DNA of 64,000 bases. Origin: Oceanicaulis sp. (lineage in GTDB: Bacteria > Pseudomonadota > Alphaproteobacteria > Caulobacterales > Maricaulaceae). Each line of letters starts with the position of its first letter. Position 1 is the stretch's first letter. Below the pieces are notes generated by a model. It saw only the letters and a program-made list of their open reading frames with translations, did not search any database and was not told where the DNA came from. Shown here piece after piece: positions 41,398-49,944 of this stretch. The stretch spans positions 2,691,501-2,755,500 of the forward strand of contig CP157796.1 in assembly GCA_040112665.1 (NCBI GenBank), written 5' to 3'. The position numbers and the translations under genes were made by a program.

Positions 41398-42093
41398 TTA
41401 GCGCTGGGACTGCATCGCCTCGACGGCGGCGGCCATGCGGTCGTTGAGCGGCTTGAAGCCGTCCTTGACCAGGGCGCTCATGAGGTCGGTGTGCTTGTTC
41501 ACTTCCGACAGGTAGGCGTCGAGGGACGACTTGGCGTAGTCGGCCTGGATCTCGATGAGTTCCTGGACCGATTTCGCGCCGGCCATCGTCTTGGCCGCGG
41601 CGACGCCGTCTTCCATCGACTTCTTAGCGTAAGCCATGGTCGCGGAGTTCATCTCCTCGATCGACTTCGAGGTCGCCGTCGCAGAGGCGATCACCGCATC
41701 GACGGTGTCTTTCTGGAAGGCGGAAAATTCGTTGATGGCGTTGAGCGACTTCTCGAAGCCTTCCTTGACCGCTTCGTTCGAAGCGGCGGTCATGGTTTCG
41801 AAGGTCTCTTTCGCGGCGTCTTTCTTGGCGGCGGCCATGGCGGAGTCTCCTGTGTATCTGCGCGGGGCGGAAGGCTTGCGGGGGCTCGACGGCTTTTTCG
41901 CCCGGGCTTTCGCCGATTTCGCCTTCGGCTCGGGTTTCGGTTCGGTCTTCGGCTTCTGGGCGGCCTTGCGAGCCGTCTGAAGTTTCGCTTGCTGAGCGTG
42001 GGCTTTCTCGCCGGCGGGTTTCGCGGTCGCGGCCGACTCGGCGGCCGGAGGGGTGACCGTTTCAGCGCCGTCAGGCGTGTTCTCGCTCGCCAT
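41398..42093 (-). CDS. Phasin-family protein with Lys/Pro/Ala-rich N-terminal extension
   Basis: A 231-residue protein from ATG 42093 (AAGGAG 11 nt ahead). Residues 1-85 are rich in Lys, Pro and Ala, like a histone H1 tail. Residues about 86-231 are a phasin domain (helical, EGFEKSLNAINEFSAFQKDTVDAVIASATATSKS), which coats polyhydroxyalkanoate granules. A second ATG at 41838, with its own AGGAGA site, would give a 146-residue form of ordinary phasin length, so two products are possible. The basic tail could bind DNA and attach granules to the nucleoid, as PhaM does in Ralstonia. Both isoforms and DNA binding are inferred. Confidence 0.85.
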   Translation of the reverse strand: MASENTPDGAETVTPPAAESAATAKPAGEKAHAQQAKLQTARKAAQKPKTEPKPEPKAKSAKARAKKPSSPRKPSAPRRYTGDSAMAAAKKDAAKETFETMTAASNEAVKEGFEKSLNAINEFSAFQKDTVDAVIASATATSKSIEEMNSATMAYAKKSMEDGVAAAKTMAGAKSVQELIEIQADYAKSSLDAYLSEVNKHTDLMSALVKDGFKPLNDRMAAAVEAMQSQR

Positions 42094-42133
42094 CACATCG
42101 CTCCTTCGCACGCTGCGTTTCGCAGCTGCAGCA

Positions 42134-42162
42134 AATATCGCCATTTCGGGTCCGGGTTTCAA
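42134..42162 (-). promoter_or_regulatory. Sigma-70-type promoter candidate for the phasin gene
   Basis: On the minus strand TTGAAA (42157-42162) and GATATT (42134-42139) are separated by exactly 17 bp, about 40 bp upstream of the ATG at 42093. The match is five of six at -35 and four of six at -10. Confidence 0.5.
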
Positions 42163-42243
42163 GTGATTTTTGTGCGGCGCACCATTTTTCACGCAAACCC
42201 TTGAGTTAACGTGGCGGAAAGGCAGTCCGGGCATGCTCACACC

Positions 42244-43479
42244 ATGCTCCGTCTTCTGTTGACCGCGATCGCCTGTCTCTGGTTCGCCGCGCCGCACGCC
42301 GCCGCGCAGGACCGCTACGCCGCGTTCGTCGCCGACATGGACTCAGGCCAGGTGCTGCACGCGCGCCGCGCAGACGCGCAGCGCTATCCCGCCTCGCTGA
42401 CCAAGATGATGACCCTGTACATGGTCTTCGAGGCGATCGAGGCGGGCGAACTCACCCTCGACACCGAGATGAGCGTATCCGCCGAAGCCGCCTCCCGCCC
42501 CGCCTCGAAGCTCGGCCTTCGCTCAGGCGGCGCGATAAGGGTCGAGGACGCCGTCCGCGCGCTCATCGTGCAAAGCGCGAACGACGTCGCCGTGGTCGTC
42601 GCCGAGCATCTGGGTGGGACAGAAAGCGCCTTCGCTACGACCATGACCGAGCGCGCGGCGCGGCTCGGGCTCACCGACACCGTGTTCCGCAACGCCTCGG
42701 GCCTGCCCGACCGCGCCCAGCACACCACCGCGCGCGACATGGCCCGCCTGGCCTATGCCCTTCAGCGCGATTTTCCGCAGTTCTTCCATTATTTCGGCGA
42801 GACGACCTTCCGCTGGAACGGCGTCACGCACCGCACGCACAACACGCTGGTGGGCCGCACGCCGGGCGTGAACGGGCTGAAGACCGGCTATATCCGCGCT
42901 TCGGGCTTCAATATCGCTGTGACCGCCGAGCGCGACGGCCGCCGGCTCGTCGCGGTCGTGATGGGCGGCGCCAGCCAGGGCGCGCGCGACGCCCACGCCC
43001 GCGAGCTTGTCGAGGCGAGCTACGTCACCCTCGCCGCCCGAGACGAGGCGCGCAGCTTCGCCTCGCTGGACATTCCGCGCATCAACCCGATCCGGGAGAT
43101 GGAGATCCTCACCGCCGAGCTCGGCGGCGCCCCTGGGCCCACCGCGATGGGCTCGGCCGGCGGCGCAGCCCCGCCTGCGCGCGTGACCTTCGACGACGAA
43201 CCCGCCGCGCCGGCGCGAGTGGCGATGAGCGGCGCGGCGTCGGTCCAGGTCGGCGCATACGGCAGCCGCGCAGCGGCCGCAGCGCGGCTCGAAACCGTGG
43301 CCGGGCTGGCATCGGCGCAGCTCGGAAACGCCCAGCCCGTCGCCGAACCGCTGGAGGCGGGCGGCCGCACGCTCTGGCGGGCCCGTTTCGCCGGGCTCAG
43401 CGCCGACGCCGCACGCAGCGCCTGCGCCACGCTGAGCGCGCGCGGAGAAGCCTGCTTCGTCGTCGCTTCGGGCGGCTAA
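42244..43479 (+). CDS. D-alanyl-D-alanine carboxypeptidase (class A PBP) with C-terminal SPOR domain
   Basis: A 411-residue exported protein (signal peptide ending AAAQ-D, about 22). The penicillin-binding triad is intact: SLTK (Ser51-Lys54), SAN (about 111) and KTG (about 215). PBP5/DacF-type enzymes remove terminal D-Ala from peptidoglycan. After the catalytic part a linker leads to a C-terminal SPOR-like region (about 335-411; SVQVGAYGSRAAAAARLE, LWRARFAGLSADAARSACAT) that binds denuded glycan at the division site. ATG 42244 is chosen because it begins the signal peptide. It ends convergently with the J-domain gene. Confidence 0.9.
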   Translation: MLRLLLTAIACLWFAAPHAAAQDRYAAFVADMDSGQVLHARRADAQRYPASLTKMMTLYMVFEAIEAGELTLDTEMSVSAEAASRPASKLGLRSGGAIRVEDAVRALIVQSANDVAVVVAEHLGGTESAFATTMTERAARLGLTDTVFRNASGLPDRAQHTTARDMARLAYALQRDFPQFFHYFGETTFRWNGVTHRTHNTLVGRTPGVNGLKTGYIRASGFNIAVTAERDGRRLVAVVMGGASQGARDAHARELVEASYVTLAARDEARSFASLDIPRINPIREMEILTAELGGAPGPTAMGSAGGAAPPARVTFDDEPAAPARVAMSGAASVQVGAYGSRAAAAARLETVAGLASAQLGNAQPVAEPLEAGGRTLWRARFAGLSADAARSACATLSARGEACFVVASGG

Positions 43480-43943
43480 CGGCCCAGCAGCACGTCGCGC
43501 GCTTCCTGGACCCTGGCCGCCAGTGCGTCGGAACCGCCCGCGTCAGGGTGCACCTTCTTCATCATCTCGCGATAGGCGCGGCGCACTTCGGCCTCGTCGG
43601 CGGTTTCCGATACGCCCAGGACGGCGGCGGCTTCCTTGCGGCTCATCCTTGCGCTGCGCGACCGCCCGCCTCCGCCGGTCCGGTCATGCTCTGCGCCCGA
43701 GCGCGTCCCGGCGCCGGCGGCCTTGCGCGCGGCGACGCCCAGAAAACCGAGCGCGGCGGCGATCATCGGCCCGCCGATCACGGCGAACCCGCGGACGGTG
43801 AGCAGAACCCCGAGGATCAGCCCACCCAGCCCCAGCACCATGCGCACGCCCTGCGCGGCCGTCTCGGTCTTCGCCTGCGAGAACGCCCAGCCGATCGCGG
43901 CGAGCGCGCCGAGGACGGCGATGACGGCGAACAGCAGGCTCAT
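43476..43943 (-). CDS. Membrane-anchored J-domain protein
   Basis: A 155-residue protein with two N-terminal hydrophobic segments (about 2-20 and 35-70) and a C-terminal J domain (about 100-155) with the HPD motif in MMKKVHPDAGG. This layout matches Tim14/DjlA-like DnaJ proteins that recruit DnaK to membranes. Its ATG overlaps the mipZ stop (TGATG), so the two are translationally coupled and perhaps functionally linked. The partner protein of this J domain is unknown. Confidence 0.88.
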   Translation of the reverse strand: MSLLFAVIAVLGALAAIGWAFSQAKTETAAQGVRMVLGLGGLILGVLLTVRGFAVIGGPMIAAALGFLGVAARKAAGAGTRSGAEHDRTGGGGRSRSARMSRKEAAAVLGVSETADEAEVRRAYREMMKKVHPDAGGSDALAARVQEARDVLLGR

Positions 43944-44827
43944 CAGAACGGGATCCGGGCTCCTTCAAGACCGGGCAGTTTGAGAACGATCAGCAATTCG
44001 CGCAATTCCTGACGCGCCGCGACATGGCTCATCGTGAAGCCTGCGGTCGATCCTGATTCGGTGAGGTCGATGAGCGTCAGCCCTTTCGGGAACAGCTCGC
44101 GATAGATCACGCGCTCGGAAAAGCCCGGCGCCAGCCGGAACCCGATGCGCTCGGACAGCGCCTTCAGACCCTTGCCGACCCGGCGCTTGTTCTTGGCGTC
44201 CAGGGTGGAGACCCGGTTGCGCATCACCACCCAGTCCATCGACCGGCGGTCGGTCATCGCTTTGCGCTTGCGGCACTCCCAGACCATCTCGGCGTAGATG
44301 CTCGGACGGCCCACCTCGTAGGTGTCCGGATCGACGTCGGCGAGCAGGGCGAAATCGACGAAGCTGTCGTTGATCGGCGTGATCAGCGTGTCGGCGGCGG
44401 CGTGGGCGAGCCTGGCGTAGTGGGTGTCACCGCCCGGCGCGTCGATCACGATATAGTCGCAGCTCTCCTTGAGGCTCGCGAGCGCGGCCTCCCAGGCGGC
44501 CTTCTCCTCGGCCTCGCGCGCGTCCAGGCTCCGCTCTTCGGAGATCGGAAGGCGCGCCTCGGCAGGCGTGGGCAGCTTCAGCCCGCGCTTCTCAGACCAG
44601 GTCCGGCGATTGTCGAGATGCCTGGACAGGCTCGCCTGGCGGACGTCCAGATCGATCACGCCCACCGCCTTGCCCATACGCATCAGCGCGATGGCGAGAT
44701 GGATGGCGACGGTGGACTTGCCCGCCCCGCCCTTTTCGTTGCCGACCACGATGACGTGCGCCGCCCCCGGCCCAGCCGGGGCCTGGCCTGCAGGTTTGAC
44801 GATGTCGGCGCTGGCGAGCGGGCTCAT
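43943..44827 (-). CDS. mipZ: Division-plane positioning ATPase MipZ
   Basis: A 294-residue ParA/MinD-family ATPase. The deviant Walker A is VVGNEKGGAGKST (27-39), with switch regions DLDVRQASLSRHLDNRR and DYIVIDAPGGDTHYAR. The MipZ-specific style (RHLDNRRTWSEKRGLKLP) matches the Caulobacter protein. It forms a gradient from the poles and keeps FtsZ at midcell. ATG 44827 is chosen; a longer start at 44866 lacks an RBS. It is coupled to the J-domain gene. Confidence 0.93.
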   Translation of the reverse strand: MSPLASADIVKPAGQAPAGPGAAHVIVVGNEKGGAGKSTVAIHLAIALMRMGKAVGVIDLDVRQASLSRHLDNRRTWSEKRGLKLPTPAEARLPISEERSLDAREAEEKAAWEAALASLKESCDYIVIDAPGGDTHYARLAHAAADTLITPINDSFVDFALLADVDPDTYEVGRPSIYAEMVWECRKRKAMTDRRSMDWVVMRNRVSTLDAKNKRRVGKGLKALSERIGFRLAPGFSERVIYRELFPKGLTLIDLTESGSTAGFTMSHVAARQELRELLIVLKLPGLEGARIPF

Positions 44828-44947
44828 GAATTCCGAATCCCCCGAATTGTGGCGGAAAGTCGGCATACACCAGTCATATGGGGTGGGCGAAGGGCCAGCG
44901 GTAGGGATGCTGCACGCCGGTCAGGGGTGTGGCTTTCCCGTCAGGGG

Positions 44948-45472
44948 TCAGAGCGGCTCGCCGGTGAAGTCGAGCACCTGGCACCATTCCCCGCTCGCCT
45001 CGATCGCTGCGCAGGCGCTGCGGGCCGACTCCGCGTCAGTAAACGGTCCGGCCTTGAGCCGCAGGAAAACGCCGCGATCGCCGAGATCGACGCGCTGCAG
45101 CCTGGGCCGGGTCTCTTGAAGCGCCGGGTGACGCGCGGTCAGCTCGGCCCAGCCGGAAACCGCGTGGCGGTGTTCGCGATAGCTCGCGACGTGAACCGCA
45201 TGCATGAGGCTCTGCGCGCCCGCGAGCGCAGGCGGCGGCGCGAGCGGCGTCGGTTCGGCCTCGGCGACCGGTTCAGGCTCGGGCGCGGCGCGCAGCGCGC
45301 GTTCGAGCGCGGATAGTTCAGGTTCGGCCGAGGCCAGGCGCATCGGATCGGTGCGCTCGGTCTCCACCAGCAACGCAGCCAGCGCCTGCGCCCGGCTCTG
45401 CGGCGCAGGCTCGGGCGTGGTCGCGCAGGCGGCGAGCGCAAGGCAGCTGGCGGAGGCGAGCGTGCGGATCAT
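44948..45472 (-). CDS. SPOR-domain lipoprotein
   Basis: A 174-residue protein. A lipobox (LALAAC, Cys about 16) marks it as a lipoprotein. A proline/glutamate-rich linker follows. The C-terminal 80 residues form a SPOR-like domain (HVASYREHRHAVSGW, then VFLRLKAGPFTDAESARSAC). SPOR domains bind peptidoglycan with removed stem peptides at division septa. Its closeness to mipZ fits a cell-division role. It shares weak similarity with the SPOR part of the carboxypeptidase at 42244. Confidence 0.85.
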   Translation of the reverse strand: MIRTLASASCLALAACATTPEPAPQSRAQALAALLVETERTDPMRLASAEPELSALERALRAAPEPEPVAEAEPTPLAPPPALAGAQSLMHAVHVASYREHRHAVSGWAELTARHPALQETRPRLQRVDLGDRGVFLRLKAGPFTDAESARSACAAIEASGEWCQVLDFTGEPL

Positions 45473-45554
45473 GCAGCTTTCCTAGCGCGAGTCGCGCTCT
45501 TGCACCCCCTGTAGCCCGGCGATAGCGTCCGCGCGCCTTTTTGCGGAGCCGTCC

Positions 45555-46427
45555 ATGCCTTCCTCCCTGCCCCTGCCCGCCGTTCACGACCCCGCAGCCC
45601 TGCGTGAGGAGATCGCGCGCTGGCGGGCGCAGGGCCTGCGGATCGGCTTCGTGCCGACCATGGGCGCGCTGCACGGCGGTCATATCGCGCTGGTCGAGCA
45701 GGCGCTCGAACTTGCCGACCGGGTCGTGGTCAGCATTTTCGTCAATCCCGCCCAGTTCGCGCCGGGCGAGGATTACGACGCCTATCCGCGCACGCTGGAA
45801 AGCGACGCCGAAAAGCTCACGAAGGCCGGCTGCCATCTTCTTTACGCGCCGAACGCTCCGGCCATGTATCCGGACGGCTTCGCGACGACCGTCAGCCTGA
45901 AAGGACCCGCGGAGGACCTTGAGAGCGCCGCCCGACCGCACTTCTTCGCCGGCGTCGCCACGGTGGTCACCAAGCTCCTCAACCAGGTTCGCCCCGACCT
46001 CGCCGTGTTTGGAGAGAAGGACTACCAGCAGCTTCTGGTGATCCGGCGCCTCGCCGCCGATCTCGATCTCGGCGTGGAGATCGTCGCAGGCGAAACCCGC
46101 CGCGATCCGGACGGGCTCGCCCTGTCCTCGCGCAACGCGTACCTGTCGGACGTAGACCGCAAGCGCGCCGCCGAACTCAACGTCATCCTCGCCGAATGCG
46201 CCGCCCGGCTCGAAGCCGGCGCGGACGTCGGTTCAGTCGAGGCCGCCGCGCTCGAACGCGCCGAAGCCGCCTTTGATTCCGTGGATTATCTGACGGTGCG
46301 CGACGCGCACACCCTCGCCCCGCTCGATCAGGACGCGCCGATCGAAGGCGAAGCCCGCGTGCTCGCCGCGGTGCGGTTGGGTCCCGTCAGGCTGATCGAC
46401 AACATGGCGGCCGGGCCCGCGGGCTGA
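45555..46427 (+). CDS. panC: Pantothenate synthetase
   Basis: A 290-residue enzyme joining pantoate and beta-alanine with ATP. The class-I-like nucleotidyl motif is PTMGALHGGHIAL (35-47), and the second is the SSRNAYLSD segment (KMSKS-like region). VVSIFVNPAQFAPGEDYDAYPR and VFGEKDYQQLLVIRR are family marks. It is a normal-length protein. It is divergent from the SPOR lipoprotein. Confidence 0.97.
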   Translation: MPSSLPLPAVHDPAALREEIARWRAQGLRIGFVPTMGALHGGHIALVEQALELADRVVVSIFVNPAQFAPGEDYDAYPRTLESDAEKLTKAGCHLLYAPNAPAMYPDGFATTVSLKGPAEDLESAARPHFFAGVATVVTKLLNQVRPDLAVFGEKDYQQLLVIRRLAADLDLGVEIVAGETRRDPDGLALSSRNAYLSDVDRKRAAELNVILAECAARLEAGADVGSVEAAALERAEAAFDSVDYLTVRDAHTLAPLDQDAPIEGEARVLAAVRLGPVRLIDNMAAGPAG

Positions 46428-46447
46428 GCGGCGCTAGCGATCCCGGT

Positions 46448-46858
46448 TCAGGGGCCTTCGGCCGCACAAAGTCGGGTCGCGATTTTGTTCCGGAAATTGC
46501 GTATCCAGCCCTCGACGTCCGCAGGGTCGGACCTGCAAATATTACTCAGCTCGACCGCTGAATACCCGCACTTGTCCGCGACGACGAGTGCGAGCTGATG
46601 GTCCGTAACGACATCGTTCGGCAGGTCATTTTCGCTTCGAAGATCACCGATCGAGACGTCCGATTTCAAAGTCTCCTCGATAAAATCAAAGCCAGGCCGT
46701 TCGGCATGCGTGGCGCGGGACAATACGATCTCCATCGCCCGCGCGACGAAATGCTCTACGTCGGCCTTTGGCCCAAAATCGAGAGAAAACGCGTCTACGG
46801 TCCCGGGCGAGTTCACATACTCACGCGACGGTTGGTACTTCGGTATGCGATAGGACAT
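46448..46858 (-). CDS. Unrecognised 136-residue protein of accessory cassette
   Basis: The C-terminal half (HQLALVVADKCGYSAVELSN through WIRNFRNKIATRL) has the spacing of a helix-turn-helix, loosely like sigma-70 region 4. The N-terminal half has no motif I know. It starts 4 nt after its upstream neighbour and the pair sits in DNA with visibly lower GC than panC on one side and DUF1489 on the other. It could be a DNA-binding partner or antidote of the upstream protein. Function unknown. Confidence 0.5.
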   Translation of the reverse strand: MSYRIPKYQPSREYVNSPGTVDAFSLDFGPKADVEHFVARAMEIVLSRATHAERPGFDFIEETLKSDVSIGDLRSENDLPNDVVTDHQLALVVADKCGYSAVELSNICRSDPADVEGWIRNFRNKIATRLCAAEGP

Positions 46859-46862
46859 TGAG

Positions 46863-47561
46863 CTACCCGTTCAGACAGATTTCGAGGTGTTTGCGGGCTA
46901 CTGCGTTATCAAGAGGCCAAACTGCGTCCCAAGCGAGGGCGGCGCCTAGGCGCGTTTCCGCAAACCATTCGAGACCCAGTTCCCGCCCCCCAAAATTCCG
47001 ATAAGACGACGCAGCACGCATCAGCAAAAGATCATTTGTCGATTTAACTAATGCCTGCGCCTCATCTCGCTCCTCAGAACTCCAGGCGCCCATGGCTTCG
47101 AGCCTTTCCGCCCTCCGCAACAACTCCGACCTCACGAGGCTGGGTGCTTTCGGAACGCCGCCACACCGCGCCCATGCAAACCCGCCGTACAACTCGTTAG
47201 CATAGGCTACTACAGTCTGGAGATTGATATCATATGAAATTGCGTAAAGGTCCCTCAGGAATTGTCTGGCGCGACCCTGGCGTTGCTTTTCTTCCGGCAT
47301 GCGCAAGCACTTTGCGTCCACCAGCAAATAGTCGCTTTCGACAAAGACGAAATCGAGCGCGATGGCGGCCCGTATGGGATTCTTGTAGGCCTGCTCAAAC
47401 GTCAACGTCTTCTTGCGCGGTGAGAGTATCCATTCGGGAGCGGAGTCGCACAGATCCCCGACAGCTCGCTCAAGGATACTGTGCAGCTGTCCGAAAGTGC
47501 GGTGGTCGAGCTGAAGAAAACGCCTCGCCTGCTCGAACGATCCGTCCTCGACTTTCACCAC
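46863..47561 (-). CDS. Unrecognised 232-residue protein with PD-(D/E)XK-like core
   Basis: It begins with GTG (47561; a second GTG follows). Around residues 66-85 the sequence AIALDFVFVESDYLLVDAK gives Asp70, then eleven residues, then D-A-K (82-84), with hydrophobic strands on both sides. That is the pattern of PD-(D/E)XK nucleases and of Holliday-resolvase-like folds. A candidate acidic residue lies upstream near 43 or 56. The rest is helical. Together with the small downstream gene it forms a lower-GC cassette, as seen for defence or toxin modules. Not confirmed. Confidence 0.5.
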   Translation of the reverse strand: MVKVEDGSFEQARRFLQLDHRTFGQLHSILERAVGDLCDSAPEWILSPRKKTLTFEQAYKNPIRAAIALDFVFVESDYLLVDAKCLRMPEEKQRQGRARQFLRDLYAISYDINLQTVVAYANELYGGFAWARCGGVPKAPSLVRSELLRRAERLEAMGAWSSEERDEAQALVKSTNDLLLMRAASSYRNFGGRELGLEWFAETRLGAALAWDAVWPLDNAVARKHLEICLNG

Positions 47562-47657
47562 AACGCTTTAACGCCCCGCCGCCCCGATGCCTGAGGCCAG
47601 TGAATAGCCGCAACCAGGCATTATCGCAATACGCTCAGCTCGCCTGATTGGCGGAAA

Positions 47658-48074
47658 TCACCAGGCGCCGATCTCGATCAGCTGCTGACGCAGATCGTCG
47701 GGCAGGTCCTCGCCGCCGGTGTGCACGGTGAGATCGGCGGGCGCGTCCTCGGCCTTGAGATAGCGCCAGCCCTGGAAGGGACGCTTGGGGCTGGGAGCGG
47801 TGCGGACGATCTCGGGGTCGAGCCAGATCGTGCAGCGCTTGACGCCGGCCTCGTCTGTAAATTCCTCAAGCTCGATCACCCGCTGGCGGCACTGGATGAC
47901 GCGCTTGATCACCCAGTAGAGCGAACCGCCGTCGAGCAGCTCCTTCGCCCGCTTGGGCGTCATGCGGGTGGTGTGCGGCATGGGCCGGCCGCCGGGCGCG
48001 ACCTTGTCGCGCCAGGCTTCGAGATCCTCGATCCCGTCCGCGCCGACGCAGAGTTTGACCAGATGAAGCGGCAT
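47658..48074 (-). CDS. DUF1489-family protein
   Basis: A 138-residue protein typical of alphaproteobacteria. Marks are MPLHLVKLCVGADGIEDL, HTTRMTPKRAKELLDGGSLYWVIK and the PFQGWRYL stretch near the C-terminus. No signal peptide or membrane segment is seen. The function is unknown; the family is often single-copy. It starts 9 bp after the next gene on the same strand, so they may be an operon. Confidence 0.9.
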   Translation of the reverse strand: MPLHLVKLCVGADGIEDLEAWRDKVAPGGRPMPHTTRMTPKRAKELLDGGSLYWVIKRVIQCRQRVIELEEFTDEAGVKRCTIWLDPEIVRTAPSPKRPFQGWRYLKAEDAPADLTVHTGGEDLPDDLRQQLIEIGAW

Positions 48075-48083
48075 GCCCCCTAG

Positions 48084-48854
48084 CTAGGGCGACTCAGCCC
48101 CTGCGCCAAGATCGGCGGACTGCGCCTCGCCGATCGGAGCCCAGTCGATGTGCAGCGTCTCCATCTTCATCGACTGCTCGAAGCGCTGAAACGCCGCCGA
48201 ACCGCTGAGCGACATGGTCATGACGGAAGGGCGCGGGCCGCCCAGTTCAGGATCGTGAATGAAGCTCTGGCGAATCTCGAAATCGTCGATCCGCGCGGCG
48301 ATGTTGGGCTTGAAGCTGTCTTCTGCAAAGAACCGGAAGAACGCCAGCGCGCCGGTCTCGGGATCGACCGCGACCTCGCCCGACAGCGCTTCGAGCATGG
48401 CTCTCGGCGTCTCGTCCGAACCGGGCAGACCGGCAGGCGTAAAGCCGAACACGTGCAGCCCGTCCTGAAGACCGAGCTCGCTCACCTGCGTTCCGATCAC
48501 CCCGCGCAGGGCGGCCAATCCAGTGAGGCTGAGCGAGGCGCTTTCCTCCTCGGCGCCTTCCTCGGCCGCCTCATCCTCGTCAGGCGCGCGGGCGTCCTCC
48601 CAGATTTCGCGTTGCGCCTCGTTCAGCGCATCCTCGGCGGGTTCGAGCAAAGTATAGGTCGTGCCGCTGTCAGGCGCCGGGCGCGTCTCGAAGCGCACGG
48701 AGTCCTCGCCCTTGGTGATGCGCATCTCGATCCGCTCGACCTTCCGGGGCTCGGTCTCGATCGAAAGCGCGGCGTCGAGCATGGGCGGCAGCTGCGCCAT
48801 GACAGCGGGCGTGAAGCCGATGACGATCGCGACGGCGAGGCAGAGACGGCGCAT
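48084..48854 (-). CDS. Exported protein of unknown family
   Basis: A 256-residue protein with a signal peptide (ending AVMAQ, about 21) behind an AAAGGAG site. The mature part is acidic with an internal DEDEAAEEGAEEE stretch. No domain is recognised. The latter half has beta-like alternation (EVAVDPETGALAFFRFF, HDPELGGPRPSVMTMSL). No cysteines or lipobox. It lies upstream of DUF1489, on the same strand. No function can be offered. Confidence 0.65.
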   Translation of the reverse strand: MRRLCLAVAIVIGFTPAVMAQLPPMLDAALSIETEPRKVERIEMRITKGEDSVRFETRPAPDSGTTYTLLEPAEDALNEAQREIWEDARAPDEDEAAEEGAEEESASLSLTGLAALRGVIGTQVSELGLQDGLHVFGFTPAGLPGSDETPRAMLEALSGEVAVDPETGALAFFRFFAEDSFKPNIAARIDDFEIRQSFIHDPELGGPRPSVMTMSLSGSAAFQRFEQSMKMETLHIDWAPIGEAQSADLGAGAESP

Positions 48855-48931
48855 CGGGAGCGCTCCTTTCTGAAGACCTGTAAGAGCCTACAGCCCGGAG
48901 CGCCCCCGGCGAACTGAAATTCCCGAAAGGC

Positions 48932-49870
48932 TCAGGCCGGCGCGCGGTCGCGGTATCCGGTTTCGCTGGCCAGATCGACGTCGAAGGTGGATTCCGACTT
49001 CGGCAGCGGCCGGGCCGCGGCGCCGGTGACCTTCTCGGCGAATTTCCAGGTCTTCGACAGAGCCAGCTTGGCGTAGGCCGGCAGGCCGGTCGGCGCGGAG
49101 GATTTCGGCGTGAAGCCCATCTTCCGCAGCGCACCGTTGGCGTGCAGGACCGCGTTCTTCATCACGGACTGACGGGTCACCACCTCGCAGGTGATCGACA
49201 CGTTCAGGCCTTCGAGGTTTTCCACCCGGTGCGGCGCGTGCAGCGGCCAGCTGACGAAATCGCCCGGCTCGAGATCGACCAGCGCCGCGTCCCTGTCCCA
49301 GGCCGGATCGAACGGGATGTCCTCGGTCTGGGTCTTGTGCAGCACCTGTTCCATGCTCTCGTCGGCGATCCAGGGTGCGCGCGGCGGATAGATGCGGAAC
49401 CGCTTCCTGCCCTTCACGTGCAGCAGCAGCGTCTCGGACACGTCGGCGTGGTAGAAGACCTGGGCCTTGGGCGAGCTGATCAGGATGCCGCCATAGGCGC
49501 GGATCGGCGCATAGCCGGGGTTGAGGCGGCGCATCTGCGCAAACAGGCTTTCGAACAGCGGCTTGTAGACCGGGTCGGTGTTCATCGCCTCGCGCAGATT
49601 GATCCAGAGCTTGCCCTGGCGCACCGCCTCCAGAAGCGTGCGTCCATCGGCCTGGCCCGGATCGCCGGCGCGCCAGCTCTCTCGGTCGGCCGGGTCGTCG
49701 CCCATCGTGCAATAGTCGATCAGTTCGCGCGGATGGCGGTTCAAAAGCGCGGCGAGCGCGAGATCGGTGAACTCCGGCGCAAGGTGCAGCCTATGGCGGG
49801 CGCGGACCACGCCGTTGCGGAATTCGTCGCGTTTCTCGTCGTTCCAGTCGATCAGAACAGGCTCGGTCAT
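48932..49870 (-). CDS. Cupin-like (JmjC-type) Fe(II)/2-oxoglutarate oxygenase-like protein
   Basis: A 312-residue protein starting at ATG 49870 after a GGAGG site. A cupin-type iron site is visible: His141-x-Asp143 in FYHADVSETLLLHVKGRKRFRIYPP and a later His (211 or 214) in WPLHAPHRVEN. JmjC-like proteins hydroxylate proteins, for example ribosomal proteins or small molecules. The substrate is not known. It follows the MCC alpha gene by 74 bp, separated by a hairpin (49882-49915). Confidence 0.82.
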   Translation of the reverse strand: MTEPVLIDWNDEKRDEFRNGVVRARHRLHLAPEFTDLALAALLNRHPRELIDYCTMGDDPADRESWRAGDPGQADGRTLLEAVRQGKLWINLREAMNTDPVYKPLFESLFAQMRRLNPGYAPIRAYGGILISSPKAQVFYHADVSETLLLHVKGRKRFRIYPPRAPWIADESMEQVLHKTQTEDIPFDPAWDRDAALVDLEPGDFVSWPLHAPHRVENLEGLNVSITCEVVTRQSVMKNAVLHANGALRKMGFTPKSSAPTGLPAYAKLALSKTWKFAEKVTGAAARPLPKSESTFDVDLASETGYRDRAPA

Positions 49871-49881
49871 GAGGGGCCTCC

Positions 49882-49915
49882 GTCGCGTTTCGGGACGAAA
49901 GGGGCGTCCCGCGAC
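49882..49915 (-). other. Hairpin between MCC alpha and the cupin-like gene
   Basis: CGGGACG (49891-49897) and CGTCCCG (49905-49911) pair perfectly over a 7-nt loop. Wider GTCGCG/CGCGAC arms (49882-49887 and 49910-49915) can compete with it. There is no T-run. It may attenuate the downstream gene or be an operator. Confidence 0.45.
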
Positions 49916-49944
49916 GAGCAGCAGCAAGCTGCGTGCCGGAACCC

